DNA of 57,209 nt from Streptomyces fructofermentans (GCF_014651055.1 NZ_BMWD01000037.1:1-57209), one strand, 5' to 3'; positions 1-8,680 are shown, numbered from the stretch's first letter. The notes: generated from the sequence alone by a model not told the origin. A program made the numbers and translations.

Positions 1-289
1 GGACCTGGTGGCGCACCGGACGTTCGCGGGCAACCGTCCCACGACCACGATCCTCGCCCCCGAACTGACCCCGTCCGTCCTGGGCCAGCTGATCGCCCTC
101 TACGAGCACAAGGTGTTCGTCCAGGGCGCCATCTGGGACATCGACTCCTTCGACCAGTGGGGCGTCGAACTCGGCAAGGTCCTCGCCAAACGCATCGAAC
201 CCGCCCTCACCGACGGCACCACCGTACCCGGACTCGACCCCTCCACCACCGCCCTCGTCGCCACCTACCGCACTCTCCGGAAGAAGTGA
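1..289 (+). CDS. pgi: Glucose-6-phosphate isomerase, C-terminal fragment (cut by window edge)
   Basis: This is the last ~95 residues of a phosphoglucose isomerase, which interconverts glucose 6-phosphate and fructose 6-phosphate in the cytosol. The frame is open from base 2, so the gene begins outside the window. The segment with GQLIALYEHKVFVQG followed by NSFDQWGVELGK-like residues (here DSFDQWGVELGKVLAK) is the family's conserved C-terminal signature, with the catalytic lysine in the last motif. A 6-phosphogluconate dehydrogenase starts 7 bases after the stop, so this is the end of a pentose-phosphate operon. Product identity is secure; the N-terminus is unseen. Confidence 0.93.
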   Translation, partial: DLVAHRTFAGNRPTTTILAPELTPSVLGQLIALYEHKVFVQGAIWDIDSFDQWGVELGKVLAKRIEPALTDGTTVPGLDPSTTALVATYRTLRKK

Positions 290-295
290 ACTGAC

Positions 296-1174
296 ATGCA
301 ACTCGGTCTGATCGGTCTCGGCAAGATGGGCGGCAACATGCGCGAGCGCATCCGCCGCGCGGGCCACACCGTCATCGGATACGACCGCAATCCCGCCCTC
401 TGCGACGTCGGCGGCCTCGCCGAACTCGTGCGCAGCCTGGAGGCGCCGCGTGTGGTGTGGGTGATGGTTCCGGCCGGGGCCGCGACCCAGTCCACCGTCG
501 ACGAGCTGGGTGAGCTGCTGGAGCCGGGCGACGTCGTCGTCGACGGCGGCAACTCCCGCTGGACCGACGACGAGAAGCACGCCGAGGAGCTCGCCGCCAA
601 GGGCATCGGATTCGTCGACGCGGGCGTCTCCGGCGGCGTCTGGGGACTCCAGAACGGGTACGCGCTGATGGTCGGCGGCGACCCCGGGAACATCGCGAAG
701 GTCCAGCCCGTCTTCGACGCCCTCAAGCCCGAGGGCGACGCCGGCTTCGTCCACGCGGGCAAGGTCGGCGCCGGCCACTTCTCCAAGATGGTCCACAACG
801 GCATCGAGTACGCCATGATGCAGGCCTACGCCGAGGGCTGGGAGCTCCTGGAGAAGGTCCACTCGGTCACCGACGTGCGCGAGGTCTTCCGCTCCTGGCA
901 GGAAGGCACGGTCATCCGCTCCTGGCTGCTGGACCTCGCGGTCAACGCCCTCGACGAGGACGAGCACCTGGACGGACTGCGCGGCTACGCCCAGGACTCC
1001 GGCGAGGGCCGCTGGACCGTCGAGGCGGCCATCGACAACGCCGTCCCGCTGCCCGCCATCACCGCCTCCCTCTTCGCCCGCTTCGCGTCCCGCCAGGACG
1101 ACTCCCCGCAGATGAAGATGATCGCCGCCCTGCGCAACCAGTTCGGCGGCCACGCAGTCGAGTCCGCGAAGTAG
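296..1174 (+). CDS. gnd: 6-phosphogluconate dehydrogenase, decarboxylating (short form)
   Basis: Oxidatively decarboxylates 6-phosphogluconate to ribulose 5-phosphate. The protein has 292 residues, the length of the short YqeC/GntZ-like enzymes rather than the ~470-residue form. An N-terminal Rossmann motif GLIGLGKMGGNM lies at residues 4-15, DGGNSRW at 83-89, the VSGG substrate loop at 111-114 and the catalytic KMVHNGIEY block at 164-172. Short-form enzymes are usually NAD-preferring, which is inference here. It sits between pgi and a histidine phosphatase with gaps of 6 and 5 bases, so the three are probably cotranscribed. Confidence 0.93.
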   Translation: MQLGLIGLGKMGGNMRERIRRAGHTVIGYDRNPALCDVGGLAELVRSLEAPRVVWVMVPAGAATQSTVDELGELLEPGDVVVDGGNSRWTDDEKHAEELAAKGIGFVDAGVSGGVWGLQNGYALMVGGDPGNIAKVQPVFDALKPEGDAGFVHAGKVGAGHFSKMVHNGIEYAMMQAYAEGWELLEKVHSVTDVREVFRSWQEGTVIRSWLLDLAVNALDEDEHLDGLRGYAQDSGEGRWTVEAAIDNAVPLPAITASLFARFASRQDDSPQMKMIAALRNQFGGHAVESAK

Positions 1175-1179
1175 GCGTC

Positions 1180-1767
1180 GTGGGCGACCTCCTGCTGGTC
1201 CGCCACGGCGAGACCGAGTGGAGCGCGTCGGGCCGGCACACCAGCTGGACCGACCTGCCGCTCACACGGCACGGCGAGGAGGAGGCCGCGTCCCTCGCCC
1301 CGCTGTTCGCCGGGCGCTCCTTCGCGCTCGTCCTCACCAGCCCGCGCGCCCGTGCGATGCGCACCGCGCGGCTCGCGGGCCTCGGTGGCGCCGTCTCCGA
1401 TCCCGACCTGCGCGAGTGGGACTACGGCGCGTACGAAGGCGTGCCCACCGTCGACATCCACCGCACCCGTCCCGACTGGTTCCTGTGGACCGACGGGGTG
1501 CCGCCGGGGCCGGACGGGCATCCCGGCGAGTCGGCGGCCCAGGTGGGCGAGCGCGCCGACCGCGTGCTCGGCCGCGCGGCCGAGGCCCTCGCCGACGGTG
1601 ACGTGGTGCTGGTGGCCCACGCCCATCTGCTGCGGGTCCTGACCGCGCGGCGGCTCGGCCTCCCCGCCGAGGACGGCCGGCTGTTCCGGCTCGGCACGGG
1701 CACGGTGAGCCGGCTGTCCACCGAGCACGGCCGTCCGGTCGTCGCGGAGTGGAACACCTCGCCGTAG
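1180..1767 (+). CDS. Histidine phosphatase (phosphoglycerate mutase) family protein
   Basis: A 195-residue branch-1 histidine phosphatase. The phosphate-accepting motif LLVRHGETEW is at residues 4-13, and the second catalytic histidine is in the VAHAHLLRVL segment near residue 150. The likely substrate is a sugar phosphate, suggested by its place 5 bases after 6-phosphogluconate dehydrogenase, but substrate range in this family cannot be read from sequence. Start is GTG at 1180. It ends the rightward operon and faces the quinate-pathway dehydratase tail to tail. Confidence 0.88.
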   Translation: MGDLLLVRHGETEWSASGRHTSWTDLPLTRHGEEEAASLAPLFAGRSFALVLTSPRARAMRTARLAGLGGAVSDPDLREWDYGAYEGVPTVDIHRTRPDWFLWTDGVPPGPDGHPGESAAQVGERADRVLGRAAEALADGDVVLVAHAHLLRVLTARRLGLPAEDGRLFRLGTGTVSRLSTEHGRPVVAEWNTSP

Positions 1768-1912
1768 GGCACGCCGGACCGGACCGGACCGCGCCCGCAA
1801 CGGCGGGGCGGCCCGGTCCCACCGCGGACGCGTCCGTGACGCGGGTCGGCGGTGGCGCCGACGGGCCGGCGGGTTGCTGTGCACGAGGGGCCGGGAACCC
1901 CGTACGTCCGGG

Positions 1913-3706
1913 TCAGCCGACCGGCCGCCGGCCGTGCTGCGCCGCGAGCCGCACCGGGGCGTTCTGGGCGCCGTACCCCCGGTGGCCCGGGTCGCGCTGG
2001 ACGAGTTCGAGGAAGACCCGGCCGACGGTCTCCGTGTAGCAGTGGCGGAACGCGCCGCCCGCGTCGCGGTCGTAGAGGATGCCCAGCTCCCGGTAGGCCT
2101 CCAGGTCGGCGTCCGGAAGGGCGTACTTCGCCGCCAGGTCGTCGTAGTAGTTGGCGGGCACCGGGAGGAGGCGGCCCCCCGCGTCGCGGAACCGGCGGGC
2201 GGCGGCGACGAGGTCGCCGGTGGCGAACGCGATGTGCTGGGCGCGGCCGGCCTCGTCGGCGGTGGGGGCGGGGCCCACCCCGAGTGCGATCCGTACGCTG
2301 CCGTCGTCGTTGGCGACGGCCCGGCTGCGCAGCAGTCCGTACGGGTCCGCGACGTCCACGCTCTCCTGTGCGGCGAGCCCGAGGACGCTGCGGTGGAAGA
2401 GGGCCGCCTCGTCGAACTGGTGCCAGGGCTGGGTGAGGGCCAGATGGTCGACGTGGAGCAGGCCGCCGGTGGGCGGCCGGTGCTCCACGGCCTCGAAGTC
2501 GCTTGTCCAACTGGGCAGTCCGGGCCGGTCCGTCGCACAGAAGAAGAGTTCGGTGCCGTCGGGCGCGGCGACCGCATCGAGTTCGACGTCCCCGGGGGCG
2601 CGGCGGCGCGGCAGGACGGGGGCGAGCAGTGCCTCGGCGCGCTGGGCCGCGCCCGCGGGGTCCGGCGACTCCAGGCCGACGGCGGCCAGCCGGGTGCCGT
2701 CGCGGCGGGCGGCGGGGCCCGTGTTGAGCAGTACGCGGGCCCCGCCCTGCTGCCACAGGTCGACGGGCTTGCTGCGGTGCCGGGCGGTACGGGCGAAGCC
2801 GAGCGCTTCCAGCAGTTCCGTGACCGGTTCCACGTCGGGGGTCACGAGTTCGGCGAAGGCGATGCCGGTGGGGACGACGGGTGCGGGCGGCGCGCTCACC
2901 CCGGCGTCCTCCTGGAGGACGAGCAGGGAGCGCAGGGCGTCCACGGCGGTGGGGCCCGCCTCGGCCTGGCGGAACACGTCGTTGAACACCTCCAGGGAGA
3001 GCGGCCCGTCGTATCCGGTGCGCAGGACGTGGCCGACCAGCCCGGCGACGTCGAGCCCGCCCTGCCCGGGGAAGCAGCGGTAGTGGCGGCTCCACTGGAG
3101 GACGTCCATCGCCATCAGCGGGGCGTCGGCGAGCTGGAGGAAGAAGATCTTCCCGCCGGGGATGTCCTCGACGCCCTTGGGGTCGGAGCCGCGGGCGAGG
3201 ATGTGGAAACTGTCCAGACAGGTGCCGAGCGCCGGGTGGTCCGCGGCCTCGACGATCCGCCAGGCGTGGTCGTACGTGCTCACGTGGCGGCCCCAGGCCA
3301 GTGCCTCGTAGGCGACGCGGATGCCGGCGTCGTGGGCGCGCTCGGCGAGGCGCCGCAACTGCGAGGCGGCCAGCGCGTCGTCGTCCAGGGCGAGCGGGGA
3401 GACGCTGGAGCAGACGAGGACGGTGTCGGCGCCGAGCCGTTCCATCAGCCGGAACTTGTGCTCGGCGCGGCGCAGGTTGCGCTCGAACTCGTCCGCCGGG
3501 ACTGCCTCGATGTCGCGCATCGGCTGGTACAGGTCGATGCTCAGGCCCAGGTCGGCGCAGCGCGCACGGACCTCCTCCGGTGTCAGGGGGCTGGCGAGGA
3601 GGTCGTTCTCGAAGATCTCCACCCCGTCGAAGCCCGCCCTGGCCGCGGCCGTGAGCTTCTCGGTGAGGGACCCGCTGAGTGAGACGGTGGCGATGGACGT
3701 GCGCAC
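1913..3706 (-). CDS. quiC: 3-dehydroshikimate dehydratase with C-terminal HPPD-like (VOC) domains
   Basis: Converts 3-dehydroshikimate to protocatechuate, the committing step of quinate/shikimate catabolism. The 597-residue protein has an AP-endonuclease-2 type TIM barrel (about 1-270) followed by two vicinal-oxygen-chelate domains resembling 4-hydroxyphenylpyruvate dioxygenase (about 285-590). This matches the fused Pseudomonas QuiC1 type. Residues E134, D165, Q191 and E239 fall exactly at the metal-ligand positions I recall for P. putida QuiC1. Start is GTG with AAGGAG 6 bases upstream. It lies downstream of the dehydrogenase at 3923, probably in one operon; the 216-base gap between them is a low-complexity GC stretch of ggctcggg-like units with no gene seen. 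Confidence 0.9.
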   Translation of the reverse strand: MRTSIATVSLSGSLTEKLTAAARAGFDGVEIFENDLLASPLTPEEVRARCADLGLSIDLYQPMRDIEAVPADEFERNLRRAEHKFRLMERLGADTVLVCSSVSPLALDDDALAASQLRRLAERAHDAGIRVAYEALAWGRHVSTYDHAWRIVEAADHPALGTCLDSFHILARGSDPKGVEDIPGGKIFFLQLADAPLMAMDVLQWSRHYRCFPGQGGLDVAGLVGHVLRTGYDGPLSLEVFNDVFRQAEAGPTAVDALRSLLVLQEDAGVSAPPAPVVPTGIAFAELVTPDVEPVTELLEALGFARTARHRSKPVDLWQQGGARVLLNTGPAARRDGTRLAAVGLESPDPAGAAQRAEALLAPVLPRRRAPGDVELDAVAAPDGTELFFCATDRPGLPSWTSDFEAVEHRPPTGGLLHVDHLALTQPWHQFDEAALFHRSVLGLAAQESVDVADPYGLLRSRAVANDDGSVRIALGVGPAPTADEAGRAQHIAFATGDLVAAARRFRDAGGRLLPVPANYYDDLAAKYALPDADLEAYRELGILYDRDAGGAFRHCYTETVGRVFLELVQRDPGHRGYGAQNAPVRLAAQHGRRPVG

Positions 3707-3922
3707 GGGGTGCTCCTTCGATCGGGCTCGGGGCCGGGGGCTCGGATGCGGGAGGGGTCGGGTTCGGGTGCCGGGGCTCGGACGCCGGCGGAGGCTCGGG
3801 CGCCGGCGGGAGTTCGGGGCCCGGAGGCTCCGGGGCCTGGGAGGTCGGTTCCGGTTCGGGCGCCGGTCGCGTACCGGGGGCCCGGGGCGGACTCCGACGG
3901 CGGACCGTCCGCGGCGGGTCCC

Positions 3923-4825
3923 TCAGCCGCGGACCCCGGCCGCGTCGGACTCCCCGGCGGCGGGGGTCCCGGCGGCCAGCTCCGCGATGTCCGCGAGCAT
4001 CCGGGTGCTGTCGGGTTCCCGGCCCGTGAAGAGCCGGAACGCGTCCGCGGCCTGGAAGACGGCCATGCCGCCGCCGTCGAGCGTCGGGCAGCCCACCGCG
4101 CGGGCGGTACGCAGCAGTTCCGTCTCCAGGGGGCGGTAGACGACCTCGGCCACCCACAGACCGGGGTGCAGCAGTCCGGCCGGGAACGGCAGGCCGGGGT
4201 GGGCGGCCATCCCGGTGGGCGTGGCGTGCACGACGCCGTCGGCGCCGGCGAGCAGGGAGGCCAGCCGGTCCGGGGAGCCGGCGGCCGCGCGGCCCTCGCC
4301 GAAGTGCCGGTTCAGCGCGGCGGCGAGGTCCGAGGCCCGGTCGGGCAGCGGGTCCACGACGGTGACGTGCCCGGCGCCGAGGGTGAGCGCGGCGTGCGCG
4401 ACGGCCGCCCCCGCGCCGCCGGCACCGAGCTGCACGACCCGGTCCAGCGGGGCGTCGGGCAGGCCCCGCGCGAAGGACGCGGCGAACCCGGTGACGTCGG
4501 TGTTGTGGCCGATCGCGCGGCCGTCCTCGAAGACGACGGTGTTGACGGCGCCGAGCGCCTCGGCCTGCGGGGCGAGCGCGTCGAGGTGCCCGATGACGAG
4601 CTGCTTGCACGGGTGGGTGATGTTGAGCCCGTCGAAGCCGAGGTCCCGGGCGGCGCGCACCAGGTCCCCCACCGCGTCGGGGGTGACGCCGAGGGTGTCG
4701 ATGTCGATCAGGCGGTAGAGGTAGCGCAGGCCCTGCCGGTCCGCCTCGCGCTCGTGCAGCGCGGGGCTGAGCGACGGACCGATGCCGGAGCCGATGAGCC
4801 CGACGAGAAACGACTCCTGGGCCAT
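3923..4825 (-). CDS. Quinate/shikimate 5-dehydrogenase (AroE family, catabolic type)
   Basis: Oxidises quinate and/or shikimate to the 3-dehydro acids. The protein has 300 residues. Substrate-binding SLSP is at 18-21, the catalytic lysine K74 is in NITHPCKQ, NTD is at 108-110, and the dinucleotide loop GAGGAGA is at 134-140. The N-terminal GSGIGPSLSPALHE block resembles corynebacterial QsuD-type catabolic enzymes more than anabolic AroE, and the neighbours (dehydratase, permease, TetR) agree. The start at 4825 is chosen for the AGGAGG-like site just upstream; longer in-frame starts would run into the regulator's promoter region. Cofactor preference is not decidable by eye. Confidence 0.9.
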   Translation of the reverse strand: MAQESFLVGLIGSGIGPSLSPALHEREADRQGLRYLYRLIDIDTLGVTPDAVGDLVRAARDLGFDGLNITHPCKQLVIGHLDALAPQAEALGAVNTVVFEDGRAIGHNTDVTGFAASFARGLPDAPLDRVVQLGAGGAGAAVAHAALTLGAGHVTVVDPLPDRASDLAAALNRHFGEGRAAAGSPDRLASLLAGADGVVHATPTGMAAHPGLPFPAGLLHPGLWVAEVVYRPLETELLRTARAVGCPTLDGGGMAVFQAADAFRLFTGREPDSTRMLADIAELAAGTPAAGESDAAGVRG

Positions 4826-4858
4826 CACGGTCCTCCTGGCTGACGTCGACGCCAATGT

Positions 4859-4872
4859 ACGAACTGGTTCGT
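4859..4872. promoter_or_regulatory. Perfect dyad ACGAAC-tg-GTTCGT, probable TetR operator
   Basis: A perfect 6+6 inverted repeat with a 2-base centre lies 34 bases upstream of the dehydrogenase start and about 170 bases before the divergent tetR. On the lower strand its neighbourhood (4863-4875) reads CTAACGAACCAGT, matching 11 of 13 bases of CTAACTACCCAGT in the permease promoter at 5802. Position and symmetry suit a TetR-family operator controlling the catabolic genes and tetR itself; the regulator assignment is inference. Confidence 0.6.
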
Positions 4873-5039
4873 TAGTCGTATCACGGGGCAGGACACCGGG
4901 GAAGAGGCGCACGGCACGGAATCGCCCCCGCGCCCGGCCGGACGACCACCGCTCCGCGTCCCGGGCGGCGGCTTCTACAATCGCGGGCACCGGCGCCGCC
5001 CGACCGCGCGGGCCCTGGACCTCTGCCGAAGGACACCCG

Positions 5040-5705
5040 ATGACCACTGTCGAAGAGCCGGCTCGCCCCGGGGGCCGCATCCGGGACGCCGCCCGCACGA
5101 AGGCCGAGATCCTCGACGTGGCGACCCACGAGTTCGCCCGGGCCGGGTTCGCCGGGGCGCGGGTCGACGAGATCGCGGCCCGCACCCGCACCACGAAGCG
5201 GATGATCTACTACTACTTCGGCGGCAAGGAGCAGCTCTTCACCGCGGTCCTGGAGCGCGCGTACACCGTGATCCGGCACGCCGAGCAGGAGCTGGACGTC
5301 GAGCACCTGGACCCGGTCGCGGCCATCAGGCGGCTCGCCGGGCTGACGTTCGACCACCACGAGGCGCACCCGGACTTCATCCGCCTGGTGAGCATCGAGA
5401 ACATCCACGAGGCCGAGCACATCGCCGCCTCCGAGGAACTGGGCAGGATCGGCTCCCCGGCCCTCGACGTGATCCGCCGCATCCTGGAGTCGGGCCGCAG
5501 CTCGGGGCTGTTCACGGCCGACGTCGACGCCGTGGACCTGCACGCGATGATCAGCTCGTTCTGCTTCTTCCGGGTCGCCAACCGGCACACCTTCGGCGCG
5601 CTCTTCGGCCGCGACCTGACCGCCCCCGACCAGCGGGAGCACTACCGGACGATGCTCGGCGACATGGTCATCGCGTATCTGACGGCGGACCGCTCGGCGG
5701 ACTGA
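5040..5705 (+). CDS. TetR family transcriptional regulator of the quinate/shikimate cluster
   Basis: A 221-residue repressor with an N-terminal TetR DNA-binding domain (residues about 18-65, including the AARTRTTKRMIYYYFGGKEQ recognition helix region) and an all-helical ligand-binding C-terminus. The ATG at 5040 follows a purine-rich site (GAAGGA). It is divergent from the dehydrogenase/dehydratase operon and precedes the permease, so it probably represses both and is relieved by a pathway intermediate such as quinate, shikimate or protocatechuate (inference). A motif shared by the two flanking promoters supports local control. Confidence 0.87.
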   Translation: MTTVEEPARPGGRIRDAARTKAEILDVATHEFARAGFAGARVDEIAARTRTTKRMIYYYFGGKEQLFTAVLERAYTVIRHAEQELDVEHLDPVAAIRRLAGLTFDHHEAHPDFIRLVSIENIHEAEHIAASEELGRIGSPALDVIRRILESGRSSGLFTADVDAVDLHAMISSFCFFRVANRHTFGALFGRDLTAPDQREHYRTMLGDMVIAYLTADRSAD

Positions 5706-5801
5706 CGCCGGCCGGCGGGCCCCCGTCGTGCCGCGGGATTCCCGCGCCACGACCCCTTGACACCGGAGAAACGCGGGCGCAACATCCGTAGCCATCCACT
5801 A

Positions 5802-5820
5802 CTAACTACCCAGTGGGTTA
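5802..5820. promoter_or_regulatory. Imperfect palindrome upstream of the permease, second TetR-site candidate
   Basis: The sequence TAACTACCCAGTGGGTTA with an AT-rich flank (ttaattaat) is the lowest-GC spot in the tetR-permease gap. Its first 13 bases (5802-5814) match 11 of 13 with the lower-strand sequence at 4863-4875. It lies 109 bases before the permease start. A shared operator for the divergent regulator is the simplest reading. Confidence 0.5.
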
Positions 5821-5928
5821 ATTAATCGGGCCACGGCCCGGCACAGCCGACCCGCTCACCCCCCAGGGCCCGGCACCCCTCCCGTACGTCACTCCGCGTC
5901 CCCCGGAGTCCCCTCGAAGGAGCACGCC

Positions 5929-7281
5929 GTGTCAGTCCCCGCAAGCCCGCCCGCCGCCCCCGCGGGCCAGCCGAAGAAGGCCGCCACGGCCGCCTGGATC
6001 GGCAGCGCGCTGGAGTACTACGACTTCTTCATCTACGGCAGCGCCGCCGCGCTGATCTTCCCGGACGTCTTCTTCGACGAGTCGGACCCGGCGACCGCGA
6101 CCCTGCTCTCCCTGGCCACCTTCGGCGTCGCCTACGCGGCCCGTCCCGTCGGCGCGCTCTTCCTCGGCCACTTCGGCGACCGGCTCGGCCGCAAGAAGAT
6201 CATGGTCTTCACGCTGATGCTGATGGGCGTGTCGACGTTCCTCATCGGCTGCCTGCCCACCCGCGACCAGGTCGGCACGCTGGCCCCCGTCCTGCTGGTC
6301 CTCTGCCGTGTCCTGCAGGGCATCTCGGCCGCCGGCGAGCAGGCGAGCGCCAACTCGATGTCGTTGGAGCACGCGCCGCCGGACCGGCGCGGCTTCTTCA
6401 CCAGCTTCACCCTCAGCGGCACCCAGGGCGGCCAGCTCCTCGCCACGCTCGTGTTCATCCCGGTCGCGGCGCTCCCCGAGGACCAACTGCTCTCCTGGGG
6501 CTGGCGCGTCCCGTTCTGGATGAGCATCGCCGTCGCCGTCGTGGGCTACGTCATCCGCCGCACGCTCGAGGAGACCCCGACCTTCACCCGGCAGGCCGCC
6601 ACCGAGGGCGTCGCGAAGATGCCTCTCGCCGTGCTGCTGCGCGACTACTGGGCCGACGTCCTGCGTGTGGTGGCCGCCGCCCTCGTCGCCTCGGTCAGCA
6701 CGATCTTCACGGTGTGGGCGCTGGCGTACTCGACCAGTGACGCCGTCGGCATGGACCGTACGTCGATGCTCTGGGTGGGCGCGCTCGCCAACCTCGTGGC
6801 CCTCGCCGCGATCCCGCTGTGGGCCACGCTGTCCGACCGCGTCGGCCGCCGCCCGGTCTTCCTGATCGGCGCCGCGGGCAGCGCGGTGATGATGTTCGCC
6901 TACCTGTGGGCCATCTCCACCGGCTCGTACCCGCTGGTCATGGTCCTCGGAATCATCACCTTCGGCGTCGTCTACAGCGCCGCGAACGGGGTCTGGCCGT
7001 CCTTCTACGGCGAGATGTTCCCGACCCGGGTGCGGTTGTCGGGCATGGCCGTCGGTACCCAGATCGGCTTCGCGGTCGCCGGGTTCGCGGTGACCTTCGC
7101 CGCGCAGATCGCGGGCCCCGACGGCGACGACTGGAAGGCCGTGGCGCTGTTCACCGCCGCGCTGTGCGTCCCGCCGGTGATCGCGGCGATCACCGCGCGC
7201 GAGACGCACACCGTGCCGACGGAGCGGCTCGGCGAGCGGGCGGGGACGAAGTCCCCGGACCGGGCTACCGTGTCGGCCTGA
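5929..7281 (+). CDS. MFS transporter of the metabolite:H+ symporter family, probable shikimate/quinate permease
   Basis: A 450-residue, about 12-helix major facilitator protein. The MHS-family hallmark WIGSALEYYDFFIYG is at 23-37, the loop-2-3 signature GHFGDRLGRKK at 80-90, and a second copy ATLSDRVGRR lies in the loop between the halves. ShiA and related shikimate or dicarboxylate carriers belong to this family. The position next to the quinate/shikimate TetR and catabolic genes indicates uptake of quinate, shikimate or dehydroshikimate. The substrate rests on context only. A site reading CGAAGGAG lies just before the start. Confidence 0.88.
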   Translation: MSVPASPPAAPAGQPKKAATAAWIGSALEYYDFFIYGSAAALIFPDVFFDESDPATATLLSLATFGVAYAARPVGALFLGHFGDRLGRKKIMVFTLMLMGVSTFLIGCLPTRDQVGTLAPVLLVLCRVLQGISAAGEQASANSMSLEHAPPDRRGFFTSFTLSGTQGGQLLATLVFIPVAALPEDQLLSWGWRVPFWMSIAVAVVGYVIRRTLEETPTFTRQAATEGVAKMPLAVLLRDYWADVLRVVAAALVASVSTIFTVWALAYSTSDAVGMDRTSMLWVGALANLVALAAIPLWATLSDRVGRRPVFLIGAAGSAVMMFAYLWAISTGSYPLVMVLGIITFGVVYSAANGVWPSFYGEMFPTRVRLSGMAVGTQIGFAVAGFAVTFAAQIAGPDGDDWKAVALFTAALCVPPVIAAITARETHTVPTERLGERAGTKSPDRATVSA

Positions 7282-7350
7282 GCCGTCCCGGGCGACGGCC
7301 CGCACCCCTTCGACGCGGTCGGTCCGTCACGGCCGTCACGACCCGTCCGG

Positions 7351-7379
7351 ACCCCCGGCAGCTCCCGCTGTCCGGGGGT
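7351..7379. terminator. Hairpin between convergent permease and tgmB
   Basis: ACCCCCGG-CAG pairs with CTG-t-CCGGGGGT around a 6-base loop, with one bulged base. It sits 70 bases after the permease stop and 67 bases after the end of tgmB on the other strand, so it can serve both directions. There is no U-tract, as is usual in Streptomyces. Confidence 0.6.
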
Positions 7380-7445
7380 TCCGGCGTCCCCGGGCCTCCG
7401 GGCGCGGGCTTCCGACGGGGTCCGCGACGCCCGGGTCCGTACGGC

Positions 7446-8435
7446 TCAGTGGCCCTCCAGGAGCCAGGCCCTGCCCCCGTTGGACGGGACCGGGTCAGGT
7501 CCGGGGGCCGCCAGCCAGTCGGCCACCGAGCGCGCGACGGGCTGGCCGGACTCGATCTGGACGAATCCGAACTGGCCCGACTGGTTGCACTCCAGGAACC
7601 ACCACGTCCCGTCGCCGTCCTCCGCGAAGTCGAAGGCCCCGTAGGCGAGGCCGGCCTCCCGCAGGTAGGTGCGCACCCCGGCGGCCACCCGCGGCGGGGG
7701 CTCGACCGGGAGCCACGTGGTGTCGGACGTGGCGAAGCGCACGTCGACCTCGTCGGGGTCGGCGTCCGGGCCGACCGCCTTGCGGGCGGCGTGGATCCGG
7801 TCGCCGACGCAGGTCATCCTGATGTCCGCCCGCTTGGCGACCCGCCGCTGGAGCAGGGTCGGGCCGTAGGCGACGGCCGAGAAGTCCGCGTCCGGGGCGA
7901 CCCTGCTGGTGGGCACGGCCCGCGGCGGCTCCTGCGGATGCGCGCCCGAGACGGGCTTGACCACCAGGTCCGGGAAGCGGTCCGCGAAGTCCCTGGCGGC
8001 CTGCGGGAACGTGGTGATCAGCGTGGCGGGTACGGGAAGCCGGCTGCGCTGGGCGAGGCGGAGCTGCCAGGGCTTGTGGCGGGCACGCCGGGCGGCGTCG
8101 GGGTGGTTCATCCAGCGCGCGTCCGTGGAGCGCAGCATGCCGTACAGCGCCTGCGAGGTCTCCTCGCTGAGCCAGTCGGAGGGCTCGGCCGCACGGGTCG
8201 CGGGAACGCCTGGCCTGCGCACCCAGACGGACCTCAGCCCGCTCATGCTCACCATGCGGCCGCCGGCGGACAGATGGCCGCGGAAGGCGCCGTGCACGTA
8301 CTCGCCCGACAGGGCCACCGGGCCGGGCAGGTCCGCGGGATCGAGGCGGACGACCGGGACGCCACTCCCGTCGAGTTCCGCCACCACCATGTCCGCGGTC
8401 ACATCCTGTTCGCACGTCAGGATCAGAACCGTCAT
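7446..8435 (-). CDS. tgmB: ATP-grasp peptide maturase (graspetide ligase) TgmB
   Basis: A 329-residue ATP-grasp ligase of the actinobacterial peptide-maturase type. It would form ester or amide cross-links between Thr/Ser/Lys and Asp/Glu side chains of the precursor encoded just upstream. Visible features are the N-terminal MTVLILTCEQDVTADMVV segment typical of the group, an ATP-binding DLVVKPVSG strand near residue 175, and the C-terminal metal/ATP motif FLECNQSGQFGFVQ around 285-298. It starts 16 bases after tgmA and is certainly cotranscribed with it. No methyltransferase partner is seen beside it, although related loci often carry one. Confidence 0.9.
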   Translation of the reverse strand: MTVLILTCEQDVTADMVVAELDGSGVPVVRLDPADLPGPVALSGEYVHGAFRGHLSAGGRMVSMSGLRSVWVRRPGVPATRAAEPSDWLSEETSQALYGMLRSTDARWMNHPDAARRARHKPWQLRLAQRSRLPVPATLITTFPQAARDFADRFPDLVVKPVSGAHPQEPPRAVPTSRVAPDADFSAVAYGPTLLQRRVAKRADIRMTCVGDRIHAARKAVGPDADPDEVDVRFATSDTTWLPVEPPPRVAAGVRTYLREAGLAYGAFDFAEDGDGTWWFLECNQSGQFGFVQIESGQPVARSVADWLAAPGPDPVPSNGGRAWLLEGH

Positions 8436-8451
8436 TGTCGCGGGTCCGGAT

Positions 8452-8643
8452 TCAGTCGTCGAAGTGGGTCTTCGAGCCCGCCGTGGACGTGGTGGCCCCC
8501 AGGTCCCGCAACACGGCGTAGTCGTGCGCGGCGAGCCGCCCGTCCGGAAGCACGTTCAACTGCAGTCTGGAGTCATAGGCATACGGAACGCTGACCTCCA
8601 ACTGCTGGGCCGGACGGGCGTAGTTGAGCGCGAACGGTCGCAT
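8452..8643 (-). CDS. tgmA: Graspetide (ATP-grasp-modified RiPP) precursor TgmA
   Basis: A 63-residue precursor. The leader begins MRPFALNYARPAQQLEV, passes through VPYAYDSRLQLNVLPDGR, and ends in the core TTSTAGSKTHFDD at the extreme C-terminus. The long leader with PFALNYARP and YDS...QLNVLPDG blocks is the family signature. The core offers Thr, Ser and Lys donors and two terminal Asp acceptors for macrocyclic ester or amide links. An AAGGAG site precedes the ATG by about 6 bases. The ring pattern and the mature product cannot be read from sequence. Confidence 0.9.
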   Translation of the reverse strand: MRPFALNYARPAQQLEVSVPYAYDSRLQLNVLPDGRLAAHDYAVLRDLGATTSTAGSKTHFDD

Positions 8644-8680
8644 CGGTTCTCCTTGCTCGGTGCGTACCCGTCAAGCGGAT

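Noticed and set aside
1422..4610. Leftward 1062-codon open frame
   Set aside because: Arg/Pro/Ala-rich and out of frame with the well-supported dehydratase and dehydrogenase genes.
3923..4825. Housekeeping AroE of the shikimate pathway
   Set aside because: Gene neighbours are catabolic and N-terminal motifs fit the quinate/shikimate dehydrogenase type. No aromatic biosynthesis genes are nearby.
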